DNA from: Ilumatobacter sp.
GTDB taxonomy: Bacteria > Actinomycetota > Acidimicrobiia > Acidimicrobiales > Ilumatobacteraceae
NCBI GenBank assembly: GCA_013002175.1
Contig: JABDKP010000187.1
Span: 1 to 32,308, forward strand
Length of the DNA stretch: 32,308 nucleotides
Reading direction: 5' to 3'
The position numbers and the translations under genes are program-made. The notes beneath the pieces are model-generated. The model saw only the letters and a program-made list of their open reading frames with translations. It ran no database searches and was not told the DNA's origin. Positions 7,289 through 14,947 of this stretch are shown here, in pieces. Positions within the stretch are counted from its first letter, which is position 1; every line of letters starts with the position of its first letter.

Positions 7289-7906
7289 TCAGACGGCCGA
7301 GGGCGGGTCGGCGTGCTCCAGCGCGCTCAGCTCGGCCCACAGCTCGTCGAGCCGGGCGGACAGCGCGTCGAGGTCGCCGGAGTTGTCGACGACGTGGGTC
7401 GCCATGGCGAGGCGTTCCTCACGCGATATCTGGCTGCTGATCCGGTTGCGGGCATCGTCTTCGTCCATCCCCCGCTGTTCGACGAGGCGGCGAACGGCGA
7501 TGTCGACCGGGATGTCGACGACGACCGTCGCCTGGAGACCGCGCCGCGGGTTCTCGGCGAGCAGCGGGAAATCGAGTACGACCACCCGACCGGAGTCGCG
7601 CTGCGCGTCGATCTGACGCTGGATCTCGTCCTGCATCGCCGGATGCACGATGCCGTTGAGGTCCTTCAGCGCGTCCTCGTCGGAGAACACGATCGAGGCG
7701 ACCGCGGCACGGTCGAGCGAGCCGTCGCCGGCGATGACATGCTCGCCGAACCGCTCGGCCATCGCCGCCAGGACTGCGCTCCCCGGCTGTTGCAGATCGC
7801 GGGCGATCTGGTCGGCATCGATGATCACGGCGCCGCGTTCGGCGAGCATCGTGGAGACGGTCGACTTGCCGGCTCCGATGCCGCCGGTGAGGCCTACGAG
7901 GATCAC
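7289..7906 (-). CDS. coaE: Dephospho-CoA kinase
   Basis: CoaE catalyses the last step of CoA synthesis, ATP-dependent phosphorylation of dephospho-CoA at the 3'-OH. The 205-residue protein starts with MILVGLTGGIGAGKSTV (P-loop) and has IIDADQIARDLQQPG, LNGIVHPAMQDEI, VVLDFPLLAEN, RRLVEQRGMDEDDARNRISSQ (lid region) and ATHVVDNSGD, all family signatures. It lies 46 bases downstream of rpsA on the same strand, as in mycobacteria. This kinase lacks the C-terminal DUF found in some actinobacterial CoaE proteins. Confidence 0.96.
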   Translation of the reverse strand: MILVGLTGGIGAGKSTVSTMLAERGAVIIDADQIARDLQQPGSAVLAAMAERFGEHVIAGDGSLDRAAVASIVFSDEDALKDLNGIVHPAMQDEIQRQIDAQRDSGRVVVLDFPLLAENPRRGLQATVVVDIPVDIAVRRLVEQRGMDEDDARNRISSQISREERLAMATHVVDNSGDLDALSARLDELWAELSALEHADPPSAV

Positions 7907-7952
7907 GAGGCAGTGGGTGCGTCAGCGGGGACGCAGCCCCGGTGGCGCCGGC

Positions 7953-9404
7953 TCAGTGAGCGAGTTTCTCGGTGTCGGCCGCGTCCGCGGCGTCGTCGGT
8001 CGGTGCCGGCGCGTCGGCGGGTGCATCGGCTGGCGCATCGGCTGGTGCATCGTCGGCGACATCGGCCGGTGTCTCGGCCGGTGCCTCGGCGGCCGGAGGA
8101 GCCTCGCCGCCCTCACCGCCCTCACCGCCGTAGTACTCGCTCCATGCGGCCTCCGCCTCGGCAGAGGCCTCGCCCTGGACGTAGTTGCCCGACGCGTCGA
8201 CGTCGAAGTGCTCGCGGTACTCGGCGGCCAACTCGCCGCCCTCTGCGGCCTGCTTGATCGAGAGGCTGATGCGGCGACGAGCGAGATCGAGGTCGATGAT
8301 CTTGACCCACAGCTCTTCGCCGGGGGTGACGACCTGCTCGGGCGAGTCGACGTGATGGGCCGACATCTCCGAGATGTGAACGAGGCCCTCGATGCCGTCG
8401 CCGACCTGGACGAACGCACCGAACTGCACGAGCTTGGTGACCCGGCCGTACACGAGCTGGCCGACCTGGTGGCCCTCGGCGAACTCCTGCCACGGATCCT
8501 GCTGGGTCGCCTTCAGCGACAGGCTGATCCGTTCGCGGCTGAAGTCGACATCGAGCACCTGGACCTTGACCGGGTCGCCGACGGCGACGACCGAACCCGG
8601 GTGGTCGACGTGCTTCCACGACAGCTCCGACACATGGATCAGCCCGTCCATGCCGCCGAGGTCGACGAATGCACCGAACGAGACGACCGACGAGACCGTG
8701 CCCTCACGGACCTCGCCGACCTTGAGGTCGGTGAGGAACTGGTCGCGGGTCTCCTTCTGGTTCTCTTCCAGGTAGGCCCGGCGGGACAGCACGACGTTGT
8801 TGCGGTTCTTGTCGAGCTCGATGATCTTCGCGTGGACCTGCGTGCCGATGTACGGCGCGAGGTCACGCACACGGCGCAGCTCGACGAGCGATGCCGGCAG
8901 GAAGCCGCGCAGGCCGATGTCGACGATCAGGCCGCCCTTGACGACTTCGATGACGGGGCCGGACACGACCTCGTCGGCTTCCTTCTTCGCCTCGATGTCG
9001 CCCCAGGCCCGCTCGTACTGCGCCCGCTTCTTCGACAGCAGCAGGCGGCCTTCCTTGTCCTCCATCGTGAGGACGAGCGCTTCGATCTCCTCGCCGAGCG
9101 ACACGACCTCGGACGGGTCGACGTCGTTGCGGATGCTCAGCTCACGGCTGGGGATGACACCTTCACTCTTGTACCCGATGTCGAGGAGTACCTCGTCCTT
9201 GTCGATCTTGACGACGGTGCCGTTGATCATCATGCCGTCGGTGACGGTGACCATCGTGCCGTCGATCGCATCGGCGAAGGACATGCCGAGATCGTCAGAA
9301 GTGATCTCGCGGGGGGTGTAGTTGCCCTCCTCGTCGAAGGTGCCCATGTCGCCGGTGCCGGCGTCGGTGGGGGTCGATGAGGAGGTGGTCGCGGTGTCGG
9401 ACAA
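7953..9404 (-). CDS. rpsA: 30S ribosomal protein S1
   Basis: S1 helps mRNA bind the 30S subunit. Four S1 (OB-fold) domains are visible: one beginning INGTVVKIDKDEVLLDIGYK, a second with VIEVVKGGLIVDIGLRGFLP, a third with VSSVVSFGAFVDLGGMDGLIH, and a fourth with RVTKLVQFGAFVQVGDGIEG. The tail after QAAEGGELAAEY is a long Ala/Pro/Asp stretch with ADAP repeats, ending EKLAH. The start is uncertain. A TTG at 9404 gives 483 residues with an N-terminus (SDTATTSSSTPTD) of the sort seen in actinobacterial S1. An ATG at 9347 (465 codons with the stop) begins GTFDEEGNYTPREI and lacks an obvious ribosome-binding site. A TACGAT box on the minus strand at 9485-9490 could be the promoter. Confidence 0.93.
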   Translation of the reverse strand: MSDTATTSSSTPTDAGTGDMGTFDEEGNYTPREITSDDLGMSFADAIDGTMVTVTDGMMINGTVVKIDKDEVLLDIGYKSEGVIPSRELSIRNDVDPSEVVSLGEEIEALVLTMEDKEGRLLLSKKRAQYERAWGDIEAKKEADEVVSGPVIEVVKGGLIVDIGLRGFLPASLVELRRVRDLAPYIGTQVHAKIIELDKNRNNVVLSRRAYLEENQKETRDQFLTDLKVGEVREGTVSSVVSFGAFVDLGGMDGLIHVSELSWKHVDHPGSVVAVGDPVKVQVLDVDFSRERISLSLKATQQDPWQEFAEGHQVGQLVYGRVTKLVQFGAFVQVGDGIEGLVHISEMSAHHVDSPEQVVTPGEELWVKIIDLDLARRRISLSIKQAAEGGELAAEYREHFDVDASGNYVQGEASAEAEAAWSEYYGGEGGEGGEAPPAAEAPAETPADVADDAPADAPADAPADAPAPTDDAADAADTEKLAH

Positions 9405-9484
9405 GGGATGACTCGTTTCGGATACGGATCTTGAGATGAACGTGGATGGAAGCGCGCTCCCGCACGGCGGAATCGCAACCGGCA

Positions 9485-9490
9485 ATCGTA
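9485..9490 (-). promoter_or_regulatory. Possible -10 box for rpsA
   Basis: The minus strand reads TACGAT (TAnnnT) immediately before the end of the upstream methyltransferase gene, about 80 bases ahead of the rpsA start. A dedicated rpsA promoter here is biologically expected, but no clear -35 is seen. Confidence 0.3.
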
Positions 9491-10234
9491 TCAAGCGCCT
9501 GCCGGAACGACGCCCTGACCTCCGATCGCACGCCGTGCGATCACGAGGAACTCCGGGGTCTCCGTCGTTGGCGGGCCGTCGCCGTAGACGCCGGGCTCGA
9601 CGCCGCTGATCGAGTCGACGACGAGGCCGTGGCCGGTCAGCAGCAACGACAATTCGCGCGGGGTGTAGCAGCCGGTCCACAGGTCGACGACGGCCGGGTC
9701 GCCGGTTTCGGAACGGATCGTCGTCCGCTCGTGACTGACACCGGTGGCGGCGTCGAAGACGGCGTCGTCGTGGTGTTTCACGGCGAAGTACGCGTTGAAC
9801 GCGCTCAGCGCCAGCCTGCCACCCGGACGCAGGGCTCGGGAGATCCCGCCGACCACCGCAGCGTCGTCGCCCTCCGCGGTCATCATCCCGAACGCTCCTT
9901 GGCACAGACAGACGGCTGCGTCGAACTCGGCGTCGAAGGGCAGCGTGCGGGCATCGAGACGGGCGAACGTGGCGCCCGGCGGTGCGTCCTCGGCCGCAAT
10001 GGCGACGAACCGTTCGCTGATGTCGACCCCGTGCACGACGCAGCCGCGGCGGGCGAGCTCATGGGCGTGCCGGCCGGTACCGCAGCCGACGTCGAGCACC
10101 CGCTCCCCCGGTTCGAGGCGCAGCGCGCCGACGATGTGGTCGACCTCCTGCATCGTTCCCTTCGTGTGGGCGTACCGGTCGTAGGCCCGGCCCATGTGGT
10201 CGGCGAGATCCTCGAACCAGTGGTCGCGGCTCAT
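9491..10234 (-). CDS. Class I SAM-dependent methyltransferase
   Basis: This 247-residue Rossmann-fold methyltransferase has motif I VLDVGCGTGRHAHELA (SAM glycine loop), the acidic residue in VVHGVDISERFVAIA, FARLDARTLPF (motif II region), AAVCLCQGAFGMM and LRPGGRLALSAFN (motif III). The C-terminal part (YTPRELSLLLTGHGLVVDSI) resembles small-molecule methyltransferases. The substrate is not identifiable. It starts 10 bases after the polA stop, so it is co-transcribed with polA and precedes rpsA. Confidence 0.88.
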   Translation of the reverse strand: MSRDHWFEDLADHMGRAYDRYAHTKGTMQEVDHIVGALRLEPGERVLDVGCGTGRHAHELARRGCVVHGVDISERFVAIAAEDAPPGATFARLDARTLPFDAEFDAAVCLCQGAFGMMTAEGDDAAVVGGISRALRPGGRLALSAFNAYFAVKHHDDAVFDAATGVSHERTTIRSETGDPAVVDLWTGCYTPRELSLLLTGHGLVVDSISGVEPGVYGDGPPTTETPEFLVIARRAIGGQGVVPAGA

Positions 10235-10244
10235 GCCGGACCGG

Positions 10245-12935
10245 TCATCCCTTGGCTGCGGCCCAGGTGTCGCCCCAGCTGACGTTGACCTCCAGCGGGA
10301 CGTCCAGCTCGGCGGCTCCGCGCATGATGTCGATCACCAGCGGCCCGACGACCTCGCGCTCGGCCGGCGGCACCTCGACCAGCACCTCGTCGTGGACCTG
10401 GAGGATCAGGCGGCTGGCGTGGGCGCCCGCGACGAGTGCCTGGTCGATGCGCACGATCGCGACCTTGAAGATGTCGGCGGCGAGCCCCTGGATGCCGGCG
10501 TTCATCGCCTGGCGTTCGCCGGCCTGGCGGACCCGGAAGTTCGAGTTCATCAGCTCGGGGATGGGCCGCCGCCGACCGAACAGGGTCTCGGTGTACCCCC
10601 GCTCGCGGGCTTCGACCACCGTGGCATCCATGTACGCCTTGACGTTGGGGAACGCGACGAAATACGCGTCGAGGATCACGGCCGCCTCGTCGACGGCGAT
10701 GTTCAAACGCTGCGCGAGCCCGTAGGCCTCCATCCCGTACGCCAGCCCGTACGACACCATCTTCGCCTTCGAGCGCTGCTCCAGGGTGACGTCGGCCGGG
10801 GCGACGCCGAACACCCGCGCCGCGGTCGCATTGTGGATGTCCTCGCCGCTGGTGAACGCGTCGACCAGACCCGGGTCGGCGGCGAGGTGGGCGATGCAAC
10901 GCAGCTCGATCTGGTTGTAGTCGGCGACCAGCAGTTCGTGGCCGGGAGCCGGCACGAACGCCCGGCGGAACAGGCGTCCCTCCTCGCTGCGGACCGGGAT
11001 GTTGTGGAGGTTGGGACGGTCGGACGACAGCCGGCCGGTGCGCGCCACCGTCTGGTTGAACGTCGCGTGGATCCGGCCGTCGTCGGCGACTTCCGCGAGC
11101 AACCCCTCGCCGTATGTCCCGCGCAGCTTCTCCACCTCGCGGTGGCGCATCAGCGGGCCGAGGAATTCAGGCCACTGGTCCATCAGCTTCTCGAGCGTCG
11201 CGGCGTCGGTGGACGCGCCGGTCTTCGTCTTCTTGATCGGCGTCAGGCCGCGCTCGTCGTAGAGGATCTCGCGCAGTTGCTTCGGGGAGTTGAGGTTGAG
11301 GTCGTCACGCCCGGCAACGGTGCGCAGCTCCTCGGCGAGCGATGCGACTTCAGTGCCGAGCCGCTCGTTGAGCCCCCGCAACTCGTCGAGGTCGACGCCG
11401 ACGCCGATGTGCTCCATCTTGGCGAGCACGAGCACCAGCGGGTTCTCGATCGTGTCGTACAGTTCGGCCATGCCTTGGGCCTCGAGGCTGTCGTGGATCG
11501 GGCCGGCGAGGTGGTGGACCGCGAGGGCGTCGCGGCCGGACGCCTCGGCATCGGTCATCGAGGTGCCGTCGAGGTCGAGTTGGCCGCTGTCGCCGGCATC
11601 GTCGGACGGCCGAGCGTACTTCGTGTACTTCTCGATCAGGTCGGGCAGCGTGTAGCGCGCTTCGGCGGGGTCGATGAGGTATGCCGCGATCGCCGTGTCG
11701 AGCGACAGCCCACCCAGCTCGACGTCGAGTTCCAGCAGCGACCGCATCACGGGCTTGATGTTGTGGCCGCGCACCGACCCGTGCCCACGCAACGCGTCAC
11801 GCACCTCGTCGTCGCCGAGCAGCTCGGCACCGACCCACGCCACGTCCGACACCGACGAGTCGCGGACGACTGCGATGCCCGACAGGAACGAACGGCCCGG
11901 CTCGCCCGTCCAGGCCGCCGCGACGTCGAGGTGTTCCAGCGACGCGATCAACTCGGACGCCTGTGCGGCCGACTCGAGCTCGGTCACCTCCGCGACGATC
12001 TCTTGACGCTCCTCGACCGGACCGAGATCGACGTCGCCGCCCAACGACTCGAGCGCCTCGCTGATCCGCCCGCCGAGCGCGCGGAACTCGAGGAAGTCGA
12101 ACAAGCGCTTCATCTCGTCGACGTTCGGTGACACGCCCAGACCGTTCGGGTCGGCGGGGTCGTCGAAGTCGACCTCACCGAGCGGCGCATCGTGTCGCAG
12201 CACCATCAGCTCGCGATTCGTCCGCGCCCGCTGTTCGTGCTCGATCAGGTTGGCCTTCAGCTTCGGCGTCTGGTCGTCGACATTGGCGAAGATGCCGTCG
12301 AGGCCCCCGTACTTGTTGATCAGCTTCGCCGCCGTCTTCTCGCCGACCCCGGGGATGCCCGGCAGGTTGTCGCTGGTGTCACCGCGCAGCGCCGCGTACT
12401 CGACGTACTTCTCCGGCGTGACGCCGGTCTTCTCCTCGATCCCCGCCTCGTCGTACAGCGCATAGTCGCTGACGCCGCGCTTGTTGTAGAGCACGCGGAC
12501 GTCGGGGTCTTTGACCAACTGGTAGCTGTCGCGGTCGCCGGTGACGATGATCACGCGGTCGCCGCGCTCGACGATTCGGTCGCAGGCGGTGGCGATCAGA
12601 TCGTCGGCCTCCCAGCCCGCCTCGTCGATCGTCGTGACCCCCAGCGCGCTGAGCACCTCGCGTACGAGGCCCATCTGCTGGCGGAGGATGTCCGGCGCGG
12701 CAGTGCGCTGCGCCTTGTACTCCGGTTCCGCCTCGTGCCGGAACGTGGGCTCGGGCCGGTCGAATGCGACGAGGATGCCGTCCGGCCGCTGGTCCTTGAG
12801 GACGTACGCGAGCATCGACGTGAAGCCGAACACCGCGTTGGTGACCTGCCCGCTCGCGGTGGCCATGTCGGTCGGCAGCGCGAAGAACGCGCGATAGGTC
12901 AGCGAGTTGCCATCGACGAGCAGGACGGTTCCCAC
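10245..12935 (-). CDS. polA: DNA polymerase I (proofreading domain degenerate)
   Basis: This 896-residue Pol I fills repair gaps and removes Okazaki primers. Residues 1-300 are the 5'-3' exonuclease/FEN domain (LLVDGNSLTYRAFFAL, DEAGWEADDLIATAC, VIIVTGDRDSYQL, GIPGVGEKTAAKLI). Residues ~310-490 are the 3'-5' exonuclease fold, but the catalytic acids are missing: the DTE site reads AAAWTGEP and the later Asp sites read GHNIKPVMR and ALAVHHLAG, so proofreading should be absent. Residues ~500-896 are the polymerase (LLVADYNQIELRCIAH, RSKAKMVSYGLAYG, LQVHDEVLVEV). The O-helix carries Tyr where E. coli has Phe762, the change that relaxes dideoxynucleotide discrimination; this is shared, to my knowledge, with mycobacterial Pol I. 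The gene lies 7 bases after the ANTAR regulator and 10 before the methyltransferase. Confidence 0.97.
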   Translation of the reverse strand: MGTVLLVDGNSLTYRAFFALPTDMATASGQVTNAVFGFTSMLAYVLKDQRPDGILVAFDRPEPTFRHEAEPEYKAQRTAAPDILRQQMGLVREVLSALGVTTIDEAGWEADDLIATACDRIVERGDRVIIVTGDRDSYQLVKDPDVRVLYNKRGVSDYALYDEAGIEEKTGVTPEKYVEYAALRGDTSDNLPGIPGVGEKTAAKLINKYGGLDGIFANVDDQTPKLKANLIEHEQRARTNRELMVLRHDAPLGEVDFDDPADPNGLGVSPNVDEMKRLFDFLEFRALGGRISEALESLGGDVDLGPVEERQEIVAEVTELESAAQASELIASLEHLDVAAAWTGEPGRSFLSGIAVVRDSSVSDVAWVGAELLGDDEVRDALRGHGSVRGHNIKPVMRSLLELDVELGGLSLDTAIAAYLIDPAEARYTLPDLIEKYTKYARPSDDAGDSGQLDLDGTSMTDAEASGRDALAVHHLAGPIHDSLEAQGMAELYDTIENPLVLVLAKMEHIGVGVDLDELRGLNERLGTEVASLAEELRTVAGRDDLNLNSPKQLREILYDERGLTPIKKTKTGASTDAATLEKLMDQWPEFLGPLMRHREVEKLRGTYGEGLLAEVADDGRIHATFNQTVARTGRLSSDRPNLHNIPVRSEEGRLFRRAFVPAPGHELLVADYNQIELRCIAHLAADPGLVDAFTSGEDIHNATAARVFGVAPADVTLEQRSKAKMVSYGLAYGMEAYGLAQRLNIAVDEAAVILDAYFVAFPNVKAYMDATVVEARERGYTETLFGRRRPIPELMNSNFRVRQAGERQAMNAGIQGLAADIFKVAIVRIDQALVAGAHASRLILQVHDEVLVEVPPAEREVVGPLVIDIMRGAAELDVPLEVNVSWGDTWAAAKG

Positions 12936-12942
12936 GGCGTGC

Positions 12943-13527
12943 TCAGTCGGTGTCCGGGCGCAGCGAACCGTCGAGCACCAGTTCGGCGACGTCGCGCATC
13001 CGCGTCCGCTGGCTCATCGCCGTGCGCTGGATGAACTGGAATGCCTCGGCTTCGGACAGCGAGCACTCGTCGATCAGCTTGCCCTTCGCCCGCTCGATCT
13101 GTTTGCGCGTCTCGAGTTGCTCGCCGAGCGCGTCGATCTCGCCGGTCAGCGAGCGCAGTTCACGGAACCTCCCCATCGCCACCTCGATCGCGGGGACGAG
13201 GTCGCTGCGCTGGAACGGCTTGACGAGGAACGCCAGTGCGCCGGCGTCGCGCGCCTGCTCGACGACCTCGCGTTGGCTGAACGCCGTCAGCATCAGGACG
13301 CCGCACAGCTTCTCGCTGTTGATGATCCCGGCTGCCTCGAGGCCGTCCATGCCCGGCATCTTGATGTCGAGGATCGCCAGGTCGGGATGCAGGCCCCTGA
13401 CGAGCTCGACCGCCTGGTCGCCACGCCCGGTCTCGCCGACGACCTCGTACCCCTCCTCTTCGAGGGTCTCGCGGAGGTCCATCCTGATGATGGCCTCGTC
13501 CTCGGCGATCACGACGCGCAACGGCAT
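12943..13527 (-). CDS. pdtaR: ANTAR-domain response regulator (PdtaR/AmiR-NasR type)
   Basis: This 194-residue regulator binds RNA rather than DNA. The receiver domain (1-120) has the acidic pocket VVIAEDEAIIRMD, phospho-acceptor Asp54 in LAILDIKMPGMDG, MLTAFSQRE and the Lys in FLVKPFQRSDL. A coiled-coil linker (GRFRELRSLTGEIDALGEQL) leads into the ANTAR domain (~130-190, RKQIERAKGKLIDE and AEAFQFIQRTAMSQRTRM). ANTAR proteins antiterminate transcripts carrying paired hexaloop hairpins. The ATG at 13527 is preferred over an upstream in-frame ATG because the receiver begins with it. M. tuberculosis PdtaR (Rv1626) sits in the same place relative to polA, which supports the symbol. The partner histidine kinase is not in the window. 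Confidence 0.9.
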   Translation of the reverse strand: MPLRVVIAEDEAIIRMDLRETLEEEGYEVVGETGRGDQAVELVRGLHPDLAILDIKMPGMDGLEAAGIINSEKLCGVLMLTAFSQREVVEQARDAGALAFLVKPFQRSDLVPAIEVAMGRFRELRSLTGEIDALGEQLETRKQIERAKGKLIDECSLSEAEAFQFIQRTAMSQRTRMRDVAELVLDGSLRPDTD

Positions 13528-13577
13528 GGGATCAGTATGTACCACCGTCGACGGCGAGCTCCGCACGGATCATCGGA

Positions 13578-13862
13578 TCATCGCGTCATCGCGTCGAGCA
13601 GTTCGTCCTGGCGAACTTCCAGTTCTGCGATTTCGGTGACGACGCGAACGCGGTGGCGGGACATGTTGTCGAAGTTGCCCCTGGCCGAACGTGCTTCGAA
13701 CGAGGACCCCGCCGTTTCGGCGACGAGGGCCCGGATCGCCTGGTCGTCGGCGTCGTCACCGAGGTGACGGAGTTGCTCGTCGATGACGGCCAGTTCCGCG
13801 CGTAGCGACTTCAGCCGTGACCCGACCTTCGCGAGGCGGCGCTCGGTCAACCAACTGCCCAT
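13578..13862 (-). CDS. Small conserved coiled-coil protein of unknown function
   Basis: This 94-residue, highly charged, helical protein has heptad-like segments (RLKSLRAELAVIDEQLRHL at 16-34 and VVTEIAELEVRQDELLDAM near the C-terminus) flanking a central ETAGSSFEARSARGNF region. It has no signal peptide or membrane segment. Similar short coiled-coil proteins occur beside polA/pdtaR-type loci in other actinobacteria as far as I recall, but no function is known. The ATG at 13862 follows an AGGA motif 11-12 bases upstream. The frame stays open further upstream, but that part has low-complexity Arg-rich content typical of chance frames. Confidence 0.7.
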   Translation of the reverse strand: MGSWLTERRLAKVGSRLKSLRAELAVIDEQLRHLGDDADDQAIRALVAETAGSSFEARSARGNFDNMSRHRVRVVTEIAELEVRQDELLDAMTR

Positions 13863-13899
13863 CGAGTCGTCGATCCTAGATCGCCCCGGCCGAGATCGC

Positions 13900-14745
13900 T
13901 CAGGCCGGCGGGCGGGCGAAGCCGAGGGCAGTTGCCATCGCCCTGCTCGTCTCCCGGGCCAGCTGACGCAGCCGTTCGCAGGACTCTTCACCGATTGCGG
14001 CATAGGGGTGCACCGCCAGCTCGTCGGTGCGGTCCTCGATCCACGCTCGACCGTCGCGCCCGGCCGCCGTGAGGGCACCGTCGTCGTCGAGCCAACCCCG
14101 CGCCCGCAGGGACTCGACGGCCGCCTCCCAATCCTCGTCACTGCGCTGGCGCGACGACCGCAGCACCTCCGCCGGCACGTCCCCTGCGGCACCGTGGGTG
14201 ACCAGCGCTTCGCACCCGCTGAGGCCGTGGGCCGTCAGCGCGGCGATGTGTCCGTCGCCGCGGTATTCGCGCAACAGCGTCTGGGCATGCCACAGCGCGA
14301 GGTGCGGCTCATCCGGCCAGTCGAGGCCGACGTGACCGGCGAACAGCGGGCGGCCTTCGAGGTGGTCGCTCGCCGCCCGAGCCGCCGCAGTGGCGATCGT
14401 CGCGGCCTCTGCGATCAGGTCGTCGTCGACGGCACCGGGCGCCAACCGCCTGATCATCCGGTCGGCAGCGCGCCGGCGGGCCGCGAGCACCGTTGCTGGA
14501 TCGGCGATGTCCCACACCCCGTCCATGCTGCGGCGCACCAGGCCGGGGTCGAAGTTGAAGAACGTCGCCGACACGACCTCCGCACCGACGGGACCCATCG
14601 CCGCGCTCCGCGACGCGAAATACCCCTGCATCCGGTCGTCGAGACCGACGGCGGCGTACTCCTCGGCCGCCTCGGGCACGAAGTAGATCGCGCCGTGAAT
14701 CGGCTCGACGGTGCGCCAGGTCGTGCGGGCGACGTGTGCGTCCAT
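13900..14745 (-). CDS. SCO6745/SalK-like family protein
   Basis: This 281-residue cytoplasmic protein resembles the actinobacterial SCO6745 family (distant MarR-like/SalK annotations). Conserved-looking parts are the N-terminal VEPIHGAIYFVPEA, GYFASRSAAMGPVGAEVVSATFFNF (a helical segment typical of the family), RRAADRMIRRLAP, HLALWHAQTLLREYRGDGHIAAL, and a C-terminal winged-helix-like part (ESLRARGWLDDDGALTAAG). Some relatives are annotated as regulators, but there is no experimental role I can assign. The ATG at 14745 lies 19 bases after the encoded CCA end of a tRNA gene on the same strand, so tRNA processing could generate its mRNA 5' end. Confidence 0.75.
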   Translation of the reverse strand: MDAHVARTTWRTVEPIHGAIYFVPEAAEEYAAVGLDDRMQGYFASRSAAMGPVGAEVVSATFFNFDPGLVRRSMDGVWDIADPATVLAARRRAADRMIRRLAPGAVDDDLIAEAATIATAAARAASDHLEGRPLFAGHVGLDWPDEPHLALWHAQTLLREYRGDGHIAALTAHGLSGCEALVTHGAAGDVPAEVLRSSRQRSDEDWEAAVESLRARGWLDDDGALTAAGRDGRAWIEDRTDELAVHPYAAIGEESCERLRQLARETSRAMATALGFARPPA

Positions 14746-14764
14746 CGCAGCACTCTGACAGCTC

Positions 14765-14841
14765 TGGTGCCCCAGGTCGGACTCGAACCGACACTTGATG
14801 GTGTTTGAGACCGTTGCCTCTGCCAATTGGGCTACTGGGGC
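14765..14841 (-). tRNA. tRNA with anticodon CAA (nominally Leu), short variable region
   Basis: Read on the minus strand this folds as a complete 77-base tRNA with encoded CCA. The acceptor stem is GCCCCAG/CTGGGGC, the D-arm starts GCCC with GG in the loop, and the anticodon loop is CTCAAAC (anticodon CAA). The variable region is CAAGT, and the T-arm is GTCGG-TTCGAGT-CCGAC. The acceptor and T stems are perfect; the anticodon stem has one C x A mismatch. CAA decodes UUG (Leu) and the discriminator is A73, as in tRNA-Leu, yet the variable region is only 5 bases. Bacterial leucine tRNAs normally have a long variable arm. The tRNA call is secure; the charging amino acid is not. Confidence 0.93.
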
Positions 14842-14858
14842 CCGGTCGCACGACCGGG
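14841..14858. repeat. Short perfect inverted repeat abutting the tRNA 5' end
   Basis: CCCGGTCG and CGACCGGG are separated by two bases (or seven pairs around GCAC). On the minus strand this forms a hairpin in the precursor immediately before base 1 of the tRNA, sharing one base with it. It might influence RNase P cleavage or act as a small insulator between the tRNA and fabD promoters. Confidence 0.5.
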
Positions 14859-14934
14859 TCGAGCGAACGAGGATATCCCGCGACCCACCGATCGGGTTAC
14901 TCGCTGGTAGCCGCACGATCCGCTCGTTCGGGTC

Positions 14935-14940
14935 TAGCCT
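14935..14940 (+). promoter_or_regulatory. -10 box of a probable leaderless promoter for fabD
   Basis: TAGCCT matches TAnnnT and ends 7 bases before the fabD ATG at 14948. No Shine-Dalgarno sequence precedes that ATG. This would start transcription of the whole fabD-fabF operon at the A of the start codon. The tRNA promoter points the other way from the same 106-base space. Confidence 0.5.
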
Positions 14941-14947
14941 CGCGCCA

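Noticed and set aside
9405-9905. Extension of ribosomal protein S1 to 650 residues
   Set aside because: The extra part overlaps the methyltransferase in another frame, is Arg-rich and has no S1-like features.
10194-12131. Long open frame on the plus strand opposite polA (about 645 codons), and similar long frames opposite rpsA, uvrB and the CNNM genes
   Set aside because: They are antisense shadows caused by strong GC-rich third-position bias; their translations are Arg/Asp/Val-rich without any recognisable motif.
14795-14947. Upstream extension of FabD from an ATG at 14795
   Set aside because: It would run through the opposite-strand tRNA gene, and FabD homology begins at 14948.
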